Assembly (NCBI RefSeq): GCF_000720255.1
Contig: NZ_JOJE01000063.1
Coordinates: 1 to 24,262, forward strand
Length of the DNA stretch: 24,262 nucleotides
Direction: 5' to 3'
Origin: Streptomyces griseus subsp. griseus
GTDB taxonomy: Bacteria; Actinomycetota; Actinomycetes; Streptomycetales; Streptomycetaceae
This document shows positions 15,067 to 21,132 of the stretch, piece by piece; positions within the stretch are counted from its first letter, which is position 1, and every line of letters starts with the position of its first letter. Under the pieces are notes generated by a model, which was not told the origin of the DNA, made no database searches, and worked only from the letters and a program-made list of their open reading frames with translations. A program made the translations under genes and the position numbers.

Positions 15067-15737
15067 AGCTCGTCTACGCGACCGTTCAGATGGAAGAGAA
15101 GCCACTCAAGCCAGTCCGCCGTGACTCCCAGAGGCGAGGCCCAGCCGTGCATGGAGCTGACGTAGGCGGCGTATCGGGTGGGCCAGTGGCGTGTGCCGGC
15201 CGCCTTCCAACTGGTCCACCCGAGGGCATTGAGAGAACGAAAGACCCGGTCGTCGAGGATCAAGGCCCGGTCGCGTGGGGCGTCGCGGTTGTCAACGGCC
15301 GCGAACCACTTGGTAAAGAAGGACCGCCCCACCCCGTTGAGGGCGAATTGCCGGTAGGCCTCGCTCATGTCGCCGTCTCGGACCGCTTCGCGCGTGGTCC
15401 GGAGGACAGTGGGCATGCGCGCGTCGGACAGAGCCGCTTCCGTGTACCGCGGCCCACGTCCGTTCGTGGTGCCCGAGCCCCAGATCATGACGGCCACGAA
15501 CAGGTCACGCAGACCGTCGGGATCACCGTCACCAACGCGGTCACGGAGATGGGCCAGGTCGCCCCGACTGATGAGACGGTCACCGCTCGACCCGCTCGCA
15601 CATCCAACGCCGACATCGAGTACATGCGCCGCTCCGTGCGACTCCAACCGCGAGCGCCACGTTTCTGGACGAAAGCGAACGGGCTTCTGTTCGCAATCGC
15701 CGTAGCGGACAACGAGTTTCCGAAGCTGCTCCATCAT
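15063..15737 (-). CDS. OGG-fold (8-oxoguanine DNA glycosylase-like) protein
   Basis: About 224 residues. The central and C-terminal part (VMIWGSGTTNGRGPRYTEAA, then FALNGVGRSFFTKWFAAVDN, DRALILDDRVFRSLNALGWT, RHWPTRYAAYVSSMHGWASP, ADWLEWLLFHLNG) matches, from memory, the family named OGG-fold DNA glycosylase-like, reported in bacterial conflict-system contexts. The NGVGRSFFTKWF segment is where a helix-hairpin-helix would lie. Glycosylase activity is not proven, and I cannot place the catalytic Lys/Asp with certainty. ATG 15737 (or adjacent 15734) follows GGGGGAG; the longer frame to 15815 lacks a ribosome site. It lies 74 bp downstream of the DUF6000 gene on the same strand, probably one operon. 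Its stop codon lies within the left direct repeat. Confidence 0.6.
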   Translation of the reverse strand: MMEQLRKLVVRYGDCEQKPVRFRPETWRSRLESHGAAHVLDVGVGCASGSSGDRLISRGDLAHLRDRVGDGDPDGLRDLFVAVMIWGSGTTNGRGPRYTEAALSDARMPTVLRTTREAVRDGDMSEAYRQFALNGVGRSFFTKWFAAVDNRDAPRDRALILDDRVFRSLNALGWTSWKAAGTRHWPTRYAAYVSSMHGWASPLGVTADWLEWLLFHLNGRVDEL

Positions 15738-15811
15738 GCTCCCCCAGCCATGACGGCAGAGTGCCGTGAGCCACAGAGTATGGGAGTAGAGGCCAAGAGG
15801 ACACGAGGGAC

Positions 15812-16441
15812 TCACGTCAGCCTGTTGGGGCCGTGCTTGGCCGCCTCATCAGCGAAAGCGCAGAGTTTGCCGATGAATTCTCGGTAACTGTCGGGTACCT
15901 CGTGGTCCTTGCTGGGCGGCCCGTCGATCCACTGCTGCCAGAGTCCGTCAGGCGCGAGGAACCGGGCCGCGTAGTCAGCACCGAGCTTGGCGTCGAGCAA
16001 CAGGAGCGCACCGAGGGCGGCTTCCTGGTCGTAATAGAGGTCGGGGCGCCGCAGGTAGCGGTCGAGGTAAGCGACCAGGAGGTCAGCGTCAGCTCGGGTG
16101 CCGAAGGTGGCCAGAGCGACGCAGTACGCCATCCCCGCGTAGGGCCCTTCACTGGCGAGCAGGAGTTCGCCGAGACGATCCCGGAACTCGGGTCTGCCGG
16201 CCACGGCGACGAGCCAGGCTGCCGTCTTCCGCTCGCGCCACCCTCGGTCAAGCAGCGTGTCCAGTTCTCGAGGACTGATCTGACCGGCAGCCTGCCCCAG
16301 CTTCCGGAGGAACTTGGTTCGGTCGCGTCCGCTCATCCCGAGAAGGTTGCCGCCAAGTTTGAGGTACCGCCGGTCGGGTGTGACGTACCGGCGGATCAAC
16401 TTGAGCGGCTCTTCCTCTTCCTCTTCGTCTGCGCGGCGCAT
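15812..16441 (-). CDS. DUF6000 family protein
   Basis: 209 residues. After an acidic start (ADEEEEEE) comes a helical domain with features I associate with DUF6000: LIRRYVTPDRRYLKLGGNLL, ISPRELDTLLDRGWRERKTA, AWLVAVAGRPEFRDRLGELL, MAYCVALATFGTRADADLLV, YLDRYLRRPDLYYDQEAALG and ARFLAPDGLWQQWIDG. It resembles HEAT-repeat or immunity-type proteins but no activity is known. ATG 16441 is preceded by GAGGA at eight bases. It is cytosolic: no signal or membrane segment. It is the first gene of a probable two-gene operon with the OGG-fold gene and divergent from the small membrane protein gene. Confidence 0.7.
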   Translation of the reverse strand: MRRADEEEEEEPLKLIRRYVTPDRRYLKLGGNLLGMSGRDRTKFLRKLGQAAGQISPRELDTLLDRGWRERKTAAWLVAVAGRPEFRDRLGELLLASEGPYAGMAYCVALATFGTRADADLLVAYLDRYLRRPDLYYDQEAALGALLLLDAKLGADYAARFLAPDGLWQQWIDGPPSKDHEVPDSYREFIGKLCAFADEAAKHGPNRLT

Positions 16442-16597
16442 GGCAGCATCCTCGTATGGACGAAGCTGTCAGACCAGCGAATCGGTAGGTCGGGTGCCTC
16501 AGCCCTGGGGGTGCCCATCCATCTCAGTTTCCGTCTCATTCAGCCCCGTTCACGGCCGTTCACCGCGGAGGACGGCGAGGCGTGATCAGCTTGGGAT
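16442..16597. promoter_or_regulatory. Divergent promoter region of the DUF6000 operon and membrane-protein gene
   Basis: 156 bp between divergent starts. CCGTTCAC occurs twice with a 10-bp period (16546-16553 and 16556-16563), about 35-50 bp before the rightward start, i.e. on one face of the helix. This could be a regulator site or an old integrase site. No clear -35/-10 pair is seen. Confidence 0.35.
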
Positions 16598-17062
16598 GTG
16601 GAGACCATCATCGCCAGCGGCATAGCCGTCCTCGGGACGCTGCTTGGTTCGGGGATCACTCTGGCGTTCCAGCAGCGCACCACCGACAGAAGCCACCAGT
16701 TCACCCGCCGCGAGAAGCTTCGGCAGGAACGCCTCGACGCTTACTCCGCCTACGCCGGCGCGTTGGTCAACTACCGCCGCTGCCTGGTTCACCTCTGGTT
16801 CTGCGAGCACGAACAGCCGCCACCGGAGGACCCTGACACGGTGCGGATCCGCGCCTATGACCTACGCTCCAGTGCCCAAGAGGCACTGTTCCGGGTACAG
16901 ATGCTCACCGGCGACGAGACGCTGAGCCGGGCCGCGGAGGACGTGTTGGCAGACGTTACGGCGTTGCCCAAGACAGACAACAGAACCGAACTTGACGATG
17001 CCAGGGTGCGGACCCGTGACGACATCAGCCGACTGGTCCGAGTAGCCAAGGAACACCTCTGA
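16598..17062 (+). CDS. Small membrane-anchored helical protein, unknown function
   Basis: 154 residues. One N-terminal hydrophobic segment (about 4-24, IIASGIAVLGTLLGSGITLA) is followed by a cytosolic helical domain rich in Arg/Glu (FTRREKLRQERLDAYSAYAG, RIRAYDLRSSAQEALFRVQM, AAEDVLADVTALPKTDNRTE). Similar one-TM proteins are common in Streptomyces accessory DNA, without known function. GTG 16598 is the only sensible start; its ribosome site is weak (TTGGGA). It is divergent from DUF6000/OGG and lies inside the same pair of direct repeats, so it may be the membrane part of that module. Confidence 0.65.
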   Translation: METIIASGIAVLGTLLGSGITLAFQQRTTDRSHQFTRREKLRQERLDAYSAYAGALVNYRRCLVHLWFCEHEQPPPEDPDTVRIRAYDLRSSAQEALFRVQMLTGDETLSRAAEDVLADVTALPKTDNRTELDDARVRTRDDISRLVRVAKEHL

Positions 17063-17109
17063 GGCTCTTGCAGACGCACCGGACTGCACCGCAAGCGCAC
17101 TAGACCGAG

Positions 17110-17225
17110 CGGGGAACAGCGGGGAATCACGGTGAAACAGCCGAGCCCTCAGAGGCCGCGAACAGGCCGTTCGAGCAGGTCAGCGCCTACAACGGGCCCC
17201 GATGATCGCAGCTTCCCAAGCTGAG
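17110..17225 (+). repeat. ~116-bp diverged direct repeat, right copy with tRNA-Gly(CCC)-like anticodon arm
   Basis: Ungapped partner of 14951-15066. It ends GCAGCTTCCCAAGCTGAG (17208-17225), which can fold as an anticodon stem-loop with loop TTCCCAA, that is U33, anticodon CCC, A37. The sequence resembles the core of integrase sites in Streptomyces tRNA-Gly(CCC). GGGGAA words in the first half (17111, 17121) resemble integrase arm repeats. Confidence 0.6.
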
Positions 17226-17537
17226 GTCCCAGTACGTTGCCATCGGCAGGCACCAGCACAGACGAGGAGCGTCGTGGAGCTAGCGCCATCGATGTTGAAC
17301 CGTCTTGCGAACAGCAGTCTCGGAGCTGTGCCGGCGGCCGCTGCTGTTGCCTACGCAGCGCAAGCCAGCTCGGGCTTCTCGCGGGTCACGGCCTGTTTCG
17401 CTGTGGCTCTGTGCACGAGATCGGACAGCAGTTATTCATCGGTTGAGAGGCGGACGGAGCCAAGGGCAGGAGTCGAACTGTTCACGAGTTTGGGCAGCGC
17501 TGGTCCCGCGTGTGACTTCGCTTGGGGGCCCGAGCCA

Positions 17538-17570
17538 GTGCTGGTGGCGGAGCTCCGCGACCACCAGCAC
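17538..17570 (-). terminator. Strong hairpin downstream of the CMD gene
   Basis: GTGCTGGTGG (17538-17547) and CCACCAGCAC (17561-17570) are perfect arms, and the loop contains the palindrome CGGAGCTCCG (17548-17557). It lies 55-87 bases beyond the minus-strand CMD stop, so termination of that gene is the likely role. Confidence 0.5.
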
Positions 17571-17624
17571 CGTCGCTGGGGACGGCATGCACCTCGAGCC
17601 CTGACGACAGGTCAGCAGCGCCGG

Positions 17625-18101
17625 TTACCAGGTAGTGCCGGCGGGCTCCTCGATGGTGGTGTTGATGCGGTTGAAGAAGTTGGTGAGGCTGATCATCAGG
17701 ATGATCGCGGAGAGCTGCTCCTCGTTGAAGTGGTCTGCGGCCTCGTTCCACACCTCGTCTGGGACGGCCTTGCCGGAGCGGTCGGCAATCCGGGTGGCGA
17801 CCTCGGTCAGGGCCAGGGCCGCGCGCTCCTCGTCGGTGAAGAACGGCGCCTCGCGCCAGGCGGCCACGGCGTGCAGGCGTTCGTCGCTCTCGCCGTGCTT
17901 CTTCGCGCCCGCCACGCCGGCGAACACGCAGGCGCTGCAGCCGTTGATCTGGCTGGCCCGCAGGTGGACCAGCTCCAGGATTTGCGGGGAGACGCCGCCC
18001 TGGTACATGGCCTTGTAGATGTTCTGGATGCCCTTCATGGCGTCCGGCAGGACCAGGGCGGGGTTCTTCATCCGGGCAGTGGTGGTGATCGCGGCGTTCA
18101 T
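17625..18101 (-). CDS. Carboxymuconolactone decarboxylase / AhpD-like family protein
   Basis: 158 residues of the CMD/AhpD alkylhydroperoxidase-like fold. The redox-type motif CSAC (C55-C58) is in ASQINGCSACVFAGVAGAKK. The His that follows the second Cys by four residues in AhpD-type CxxCxxxH motifs is Gly62 here, so peroxidase activity may be altered. C-terminal NEEQLSAIILMISLTNFFNR is typical of the family. ATG 18101 is supported by AGGAGAG eight bases upstream. It is divergent from an ECF41-type sigma gene and preceded by a close match to the ECF41 promoter. CMD genes are known standard partners and targets of ECF41 sigma factors. Confidence 0.88.
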   Translation of the reverse strand: MNAAITTTARMKNPALVLPDAMKGIQNIYKAMYQGGVSPQILELVHLRASQINGCSACVFAGVAGAKKHGESDERLHAVAAWREAPFFTDEERAALALTEVATRIADRSGKAVPDEVWNEAADHFNEEQLSAIILMISLTNFFNRINTTIEEPAGTTW

Positions 18102-18143
18102 CTGATGCTCTCCTGGTGATCCGTTAGCGTCTGTCACTGGACC

Positions 18144-18170
18144 GACGGATCCGGACACGGGGGTGTGACA
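18144..18170 (-). promoter_or_regulatory. ECF41-type promoter of the CMD gene
   Basis: On the minus strand TGTCACA (18170-18164), exactly 16 bp, then CGTC (18147-18144). From memory this is the published ECF41 target motif (TGTCACA, about 16 bp, CGTC). It ends 42 bp before the CMD ATG, leaving a 35-base leader with ribosome site. The -35 box abuts the sigma gene start on the other strand. Confidence 0.85.
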
Positions 18171-18171
18171 G

Positions 18172-19056
18172 GTGAGCGAGAACTTTTTTCTGGCCGACCG
18201 TTTCGAGGCGGAGCGGCCCGCGCTGCGGGCGGTGGCCTACCGGATGCTGGGGTCGCTCGCCGAGGCGGAGGACGCCGTCCAGGAGGCGTGGTTCAAGCTC
18301 AGCCGCACCGATGTGAGCGACGTGAAGAACCTGGGGGCCTGGCTCACCACTGTCGTGGGCCGGATATGCCTGGACATGCTGCGCTCGCGTACCTCGCGAC
18401 GCGAGGATCCGCTGCCCGAGCAGGACGGGTCAATCCGGCTGCCGGACCCGGTGGTCACCGCGCTGTCCCGCGTCGACCCCGAGCAGGAGATCCTGATCGC
18501 GGATTCGGTGGGTATCGCACTCATGATCGTGCTACAGACCCTCTCCCCGGCCGAGCGACTCGCCTTCGTCCTGCACGACATGTTCGACGTGCCCTTCGAC
18601 GACATCGCCCCCATCCTCGGCCGGACGACGGTCTCCACCCGGCAGCTCGCCAGCCGCGCCCGCCGCCGGGTTCAGGGTGCCGCCCCGGCGGCCGACACGG
18701 ACCTCGCCCGGAAGCGCGATGTCGTGGACGCCTTCCTCACCGCCTCCCGCGGGGGCGACTTCGAAGCGCTCCTGGCCGTCCTCGACCCCGATGTGGTCGC
18801 GCGCTCCGACGGCGGCACGCTCGTTCCGAGCATCCTGCGACGCGGCGCGTCCGACGTGGCATCCCAGGCGATCACCTTCGCCCGCTTCGCGGCGGACGCA
18901 CGCCTCGTCCTGGTCAACGGCACACCCGGCGTTGTCTCATTCGCCGAGGGCCGACCGCTGTCCGTCATGTCGTTCACCATCCGCGACGGCCGCATCACCG
19001 GACTCGACATCCTCACCGATCCCGACCGTCTGACCACGCTCCGCCTAACCGCCTAA
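18172..19056 (+). CDS. ECF41-type RNA polymerase sigma factor (SigJ-like) with C-terminal SnoaL-like domain
   Basis: 294 residues. Sigma region 2 (about 8-75: RPALRAVAYRMLGSLAEAED, AVQEAWFKL, LGAWLTTVVGRICLDMLRSR) and region 4 (about 112-165: LQTLSPAERLAFVLHDMFDV, FDDIAPILGRTTVSTRQLAS) are followed by a SnoaL-like domain (about 178-294). ECF41 proteins use this domain in place of an anti-sigma factor. Conserved linker motifs are recognisable but altered: RLPDPVV for WLPEP, SDGGTL for DGGGKR, TDPDRL for NPDKL. GTG 18172 follows GGGGG at eight bases. The divergent CMD gene with its ECF41 promoter is the expected target. The stop codon lies within an 8-bp tandem repeat. Confidence 0.9.
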   Translation: MSENFFLADRFEAERPALRAVAYRMLGSLAEAEDAVQEAWFKLSRTDVSDVKNLGAWLTTVVGRICLDMLRSRTSRREDPLPEQDGSIRLPDPVVTALSRVDPEQEILIADSVGIALMIVLQTLSPAERLAFVLHDMFDVPFDDIAPILGRTTVSTRQLASRARRRVQGAAPAADTDLARKRDVVDAFLTASRGGDFEALLAVLDPDVVARSDGGTLVPSILRRGASDVASQAITFARFAADARLVLVNGTPGVVSFAEGRPLSVMSFTIRDGRITGLDILTDPDRLTTLRLTA

Positions 19057-19097
19057 CCGCCTGACCGCCTGACCGCTTGACCGCCTGTCCGCCTGAC
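19042..19097 (+). repeat. Seven tandem 8-bp units across the sigma-factor stop codon
   Basis: Units are CGCCTAAC twice, CGCCTGAC twice, CGCTTGAC, CGCCTGTC and CGCCTGAC. Because 8 is not a multiple of 3, the units place TAA/TGA in all three frames, so slippage would change the last residues but always hit a stop. Variable tandem repeats of this size are prone to copy-number change. Confidence 0.9.
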
Positions 19098-19257
19098 CGA
19101 TGCCCGGCCACCCCGGCAAGCGGACGCTGCCGGTGCATGCCATCGAATGGTCGGCAGGGCACGCTAATGGCGGCCGCGCCGACGAGGAACGGGCGCTGTC
19201 ACATCTCGTGAACATCGAACACAGCGCGGTTCGGGTGCCTCCCAAACTGCTGAACTG

Positions 19258-19569
19258 ATGCTGCCGAACTTCGTGAACAGAGCCATCGCTGTGATGGGGC
19301 TCGCGATCCTCTCCGTGAGGGGATACCGGCTCGGCGTGACGTGTGAGCGCGGGAGACTCTCGATCCGCGGCTACCTGCGCACACGCGTGATTGCGCGAGA
19401 ATGCATCACAGAGATCACGGACTTCCCCGCTGTCAGATGGACGGCTCGCAAGGGGGGCAAGCGATGGACCCCCATCACGGCGTTCATGACGAACCCGAGC
19501 GAACTCTCGACAACTCGCCTCCACAAGGCCCGTGCCATCAGGGAGCTGCGACGGTGGGCAGGACGCTAG
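19258..19569 (+). CDS. Small PH-like domain protein, possibly N-terminally truncated
   Basis: 103 residues. A short hydrophobic start (AIAVMGLAILSV) leads into strands LGVTCERGRLSIRGYLRTRV, IARECITEITDFPAVRWTAR and a C-terminal helix LHKARAIRELRRWAGR. This resembles the small bacterial PH-like proteins of Streptomyces, which usually have longer membrane anchors. ATG 19258 has no ribosome site and the upstream DNA looks like a rearrangement junction, so the gene may be a decayed copy. Function unknown. It is the last gene before the right attachment core. Confidence 0.5.
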   Translation: MLPNFVNRAIAVMGLAILSVRGYRLGVTCERGRLSIRGYLRTRVIARECITEITDFPAVRWTARKGGKRWTPITAFMTNPSELSTTRLHKARAIRELRRWAGR

Positions 19570-19638
19570 CGACGGCCCACACGGGGCCGCCTCCGGGTGA
19601 GCGCGGCCAGGCCAGCGGAGCTGGCTTTCGTGTCCGCA

Positions 19639-19659
19639 CTGGGCCGTCTCTGGGCCGTC
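19639..19659 (+). repeat. 21-bp exact repeat, right copy
   Basis: Identical to 12449-12469 in the same orientation, 107 bp before the right attachment core. Downstream GACGACCAACGACGACCACC (19683-19702) adds shorter direct repeats of the kind seen at integrase arm regions. Confidence 0.65.
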
Positions 19660-19766
19660 CGAGGCCGCTCGACAGTGGCCAATGACGACCAACGACGACC
19701 ACCAGGCGGACGAGCCCACCGCCCCTGGCCAGCAAAAACCCCGCTCACCAAGATCCCCGACAAGAC

Positions 19767-19784
19767 CCAGGGCAAGAAGAAGTA
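19767..19784 (+). other. Right attachment-site core (attR, or left core of a second element)
   Basis: 18 bp identical to the gpmA 3' end (12369-12386), again encoding QGKKK and then TAG. Sequence upstream keeps a gpmA-like look (KIPDKT against IEAVKN) but is only loosely similar. It marks the right end of the 7.4-kb island. Confidence 0.75.
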
Positions 19785-19793
19785 GTTTGCGAT

Positions 19794-19835
19794 CATGCCC
19801 CCACCCGCGCATATGGCGTGGGGCGGGGGCATTTT
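19794..19835 (+). terminator. Terminator hairpin after the right core
   Basis: ATGCCCCC and GGGGGCAT form the perfect base of a hairpin (19794-19832) with an imperfect upper stem, followed by TTT. It occupies the same place relative to the core as the gpmA terminator. Confidence 0.75.
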
Positions 19836-19841
19836 CACGGC

Positions 19842-19862
19842 CTGGGCCCTCTGTGGGACCTC
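19842..19862 (+). repeat. Degenerate third copy of the 21-bp repeat
   Basis: 17 of 21 positions match 12449-12469. It lies 57 bp after the right core, against 62 bp at the left end, repeating the left-end layout (core, terminator, repeat, integrase). It overlaps the integrase stop codon. Confidence 0.55.
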
Positions 19863-20155
19863 AGCGTGGTGCGTCCTGCGGCGGCCGGAGCGCTTGGCCG
19901 AGTGCCTTCCGGGCCCGGTCGCGGCTGCTCGGCATGAGGTGCGCGTACACCTTGAGCGTGAGTCCCGGGTCGGAGTGCCGAGGTACTCGCTGACGGCCTT
20001 GATGCTCTCGCCCGCGTCCAACGGCACGGGTGCGTAGAAGTGCCTGAGAGCGTGCATGCCGTGCTCCCGCGCGGCCGGGTGACCCCGGCTCTTGGCCCTC
20101 GGGAAAGCGCCCACGGACGCCACAGCGGGCTTCCAGTGGTCCTCGTTCAGCGAGG
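19861..20155 (-). pseudogene. Tyrosine integrase C-terminal relic with frameshift
   Basis: Reading leftward: LNEDHWKPAVASVGAFPRAK, then HGMHALRHFYAPVPLDAGES, IKAVSEYLG. Here one base appears missing in a GGCCACTCC-type context at about 19980. The other frame continues SDPGLTLKVYAHLMPSSRDR, ARKALGQALRPPQDAPR and stops at 19861-19863. The catalytic HxxR box (HALR) and the Tyr in VYAHLMPSS are recognisable, but the frameshift separates them. Nothing of the N-terminal half is present. Its stop lies about 77 bp from the core, a normal arrangement for a tyrosine integrase beside its site. Confidence 0.85.
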
Positions 20156-20276
20156 TATTAAGGCATGGACATGATCGGCGACGGATCAGTATCCTGCTTC
20201 CCGACCAGCCTGTCGGTCATCCACAACCGACGGCGCGCGGCCGGCCTGACCAGCCGGCCAGACAGAGGGGGATCTT

Positions 20277-20621
20277 GTGCTCAGCAAGAAGACGCTCGGC
20301 AAGAGGAAGCTCACCTCGCTCCTCTCCACACCGCTGCTGCTCGGCGGCATCGCCATGGCCGCGCCCGTCGCCTTGGCCACCCCGGCCAGCGCCGCGCCGC
20401 ACGGCTGCGGGTTCCACCAGATCAACACCTACTCGATCAGTTCGACCTGCCACTACGGCCCGGGAGAGCAGCGGGCCAAGATCCGCTGCACGGACGGCAT
20501 CAACGGCGACACGTACATCGTCTACGGCCCGTGGAAGCAGTGGTACCAGAAGTCCGTGGCCGAGTGCGGCGCGCCCCAGCGGACCAGCGCGAGGTTCATC
20601 GACACGCAGGTCAGGGACTGA
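20277..20621 (+). CDS. Small secreted four-cysteine protein, unknown function
   Basis: 114 residues. The signal peptide (about 1-39) has a basic start (SKKTLGKRKL), a hydrophobic core (SLLSTPLLLGGIAMAAPVAL) and ends ASA before APHGC. The mature part of about 75 residues has four Cys (44, 58, 71, 97), probably two disulphides, and is rich in aromatic residues (YIVYGPWKQWYQKS). GTG 20277 is supported by AGAGGGGG. Small secreted proteins with this pattern occur widely in Streptomyces, often as inhibitors, signals or toxins; none of these is shown here. A T-tailed hairpin follows at 20656. Confidence 0.7.
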   Translation: MLSKKTLGKRKLTSLLSTPLLLGGIAMAAPVALATPASAAPHGCGFHQINTYSISSTCHYGPGEQRAKIRCTDGINGDTYIVYGPWKQWYQKSVAECGAPQRTSARFIDTQVRD

Positions 20622-20655
20622 CCCGCAGGCCGACAGGCTCCAGAAGTGCACTGAC

Positions 20656-20677
20656 AATCTTGCTGGAGCAAGATTTT
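20656..20677 (+). terminator. Hairpin terminator after the secreted protein gene
   Basis: AATCTTGCT (20656-20664) and AGCAAGATT (20667-20675) are perfect complements with a two-base centre, followed by TT. The arms are unusually AT-rich for this genome. Confidence 0.75.
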
Positions 20678-20941
20678 CGCGTCCGGCCGGGGGCGGGGGC
20701 GGGGACGGCCGACGGGCAGGCGGACCCGCACCCCGCCGAGTACGGGGACGAACTCGGGACTGTCCGCGGCCTGCCCGGCGGTCAAGACGAGCGCCGGCGG
20801 GCCCTGCCCGTCGTGTTCGGGCGGGCCGCCCCCTTTGCGTGCCACTGACCGACTCCTGCGCGGAGGGCCCCCGGAGACCTGACGGTGCAGCCTTGCTGCC
20901 CTGGCAGCCCGCTGGGCGAACACACGGTCCTGCCGGTCATT
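20678..20941. other. Non-coding remnant DNA
   Basis: About 260 bp between the secreted-protein terminator and the deformylase fragment. It holds a G-rich run (20683-20706) but no gene, clear repeat or promoter that I can support. Confidence 0.4.
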
Positions 20942-21121
20942 CATCTGCCGCGGGGCATCCTTGCGGTCCCGTTGGGACAGCCGGTCAAGATAGACCCGTC
21001 CCAAGAGGTGGTCGGTCTCGTGCTGCAGGCAACGGGCGAAGTACCCCGTTCCCTCGATGACCAGCGGGTTGCCGTCCTTGTCGAAGCCGCGGGCCACCGT
21101 GCGGTCGGTTCGGGGAACGTC
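20942..21121 (-). pseudogene. def: Peptide deformylase C-terminal fragment
   Basis: About 60 codons: DVPRTDRTVARGFDKDGNPL, then VIEGTGYFARCLQHETDHLL, GRVYLDRLSQRDRKDAPRQM. This is the C-terminal third of peptide deformylase including the HExxH metal motif (HETDH). The G-motif and EGCLS motif with the metal-binding Cys are absent, and the frame then runs on into unrelated sequence. It directly abuts a Nudix relic at 21133. It is probably debris of a recombination, not a functional deformylase. Confidence 0.8.
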
Positions 21122-21132
21122 CATGACGGCTC

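Larger units (their letters stand above)
17063..17624. other. 560-bp gap with direct-repeat copy, decayed frame and hairpin
   Basis: It holds the right direct repeat (17110-17225) and a hairpin (17538-17570). Between them a plus-strand frame from about 17285 (MLNRLANSSLGAVPAAAAVA, then FSRVTACFAVALCTRSDSS) looks like the start of a decayed membrane protein but soon turns into low-quality sequence. I see no intact gene. Confidence 0.4.

Noticed and set aside
17465..17490. GGAGTCGAACT, which looks like a tRNA T-loop on the minus strand
   Set aside because: The flanking bases do not form a T-stem (AACAG against CCTGC) and no acceptor, D or anticodon arms can be found at proper distances.
17202..18119. 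Long plus-strand open frame across the CMD gene
   Set aside because: The part over the CMD gene is its high-GC antisense shadow. The CMD gene has family motifs, a ribosome site and a promoter on the other strand.
19237..19248. CCTCCCAAACTG as a third tRNA-Gly-like attachment remnant
   Set aside because: It shares only nine bases with 15055-15063 and lacks the spaced upstream words of the 116-bp repeats.
20683..20706. G-rich run as a possible G-quadruplex
   Set aside because: Only three runs of four or more G are present, and such runs are common in this GC-rich genome.
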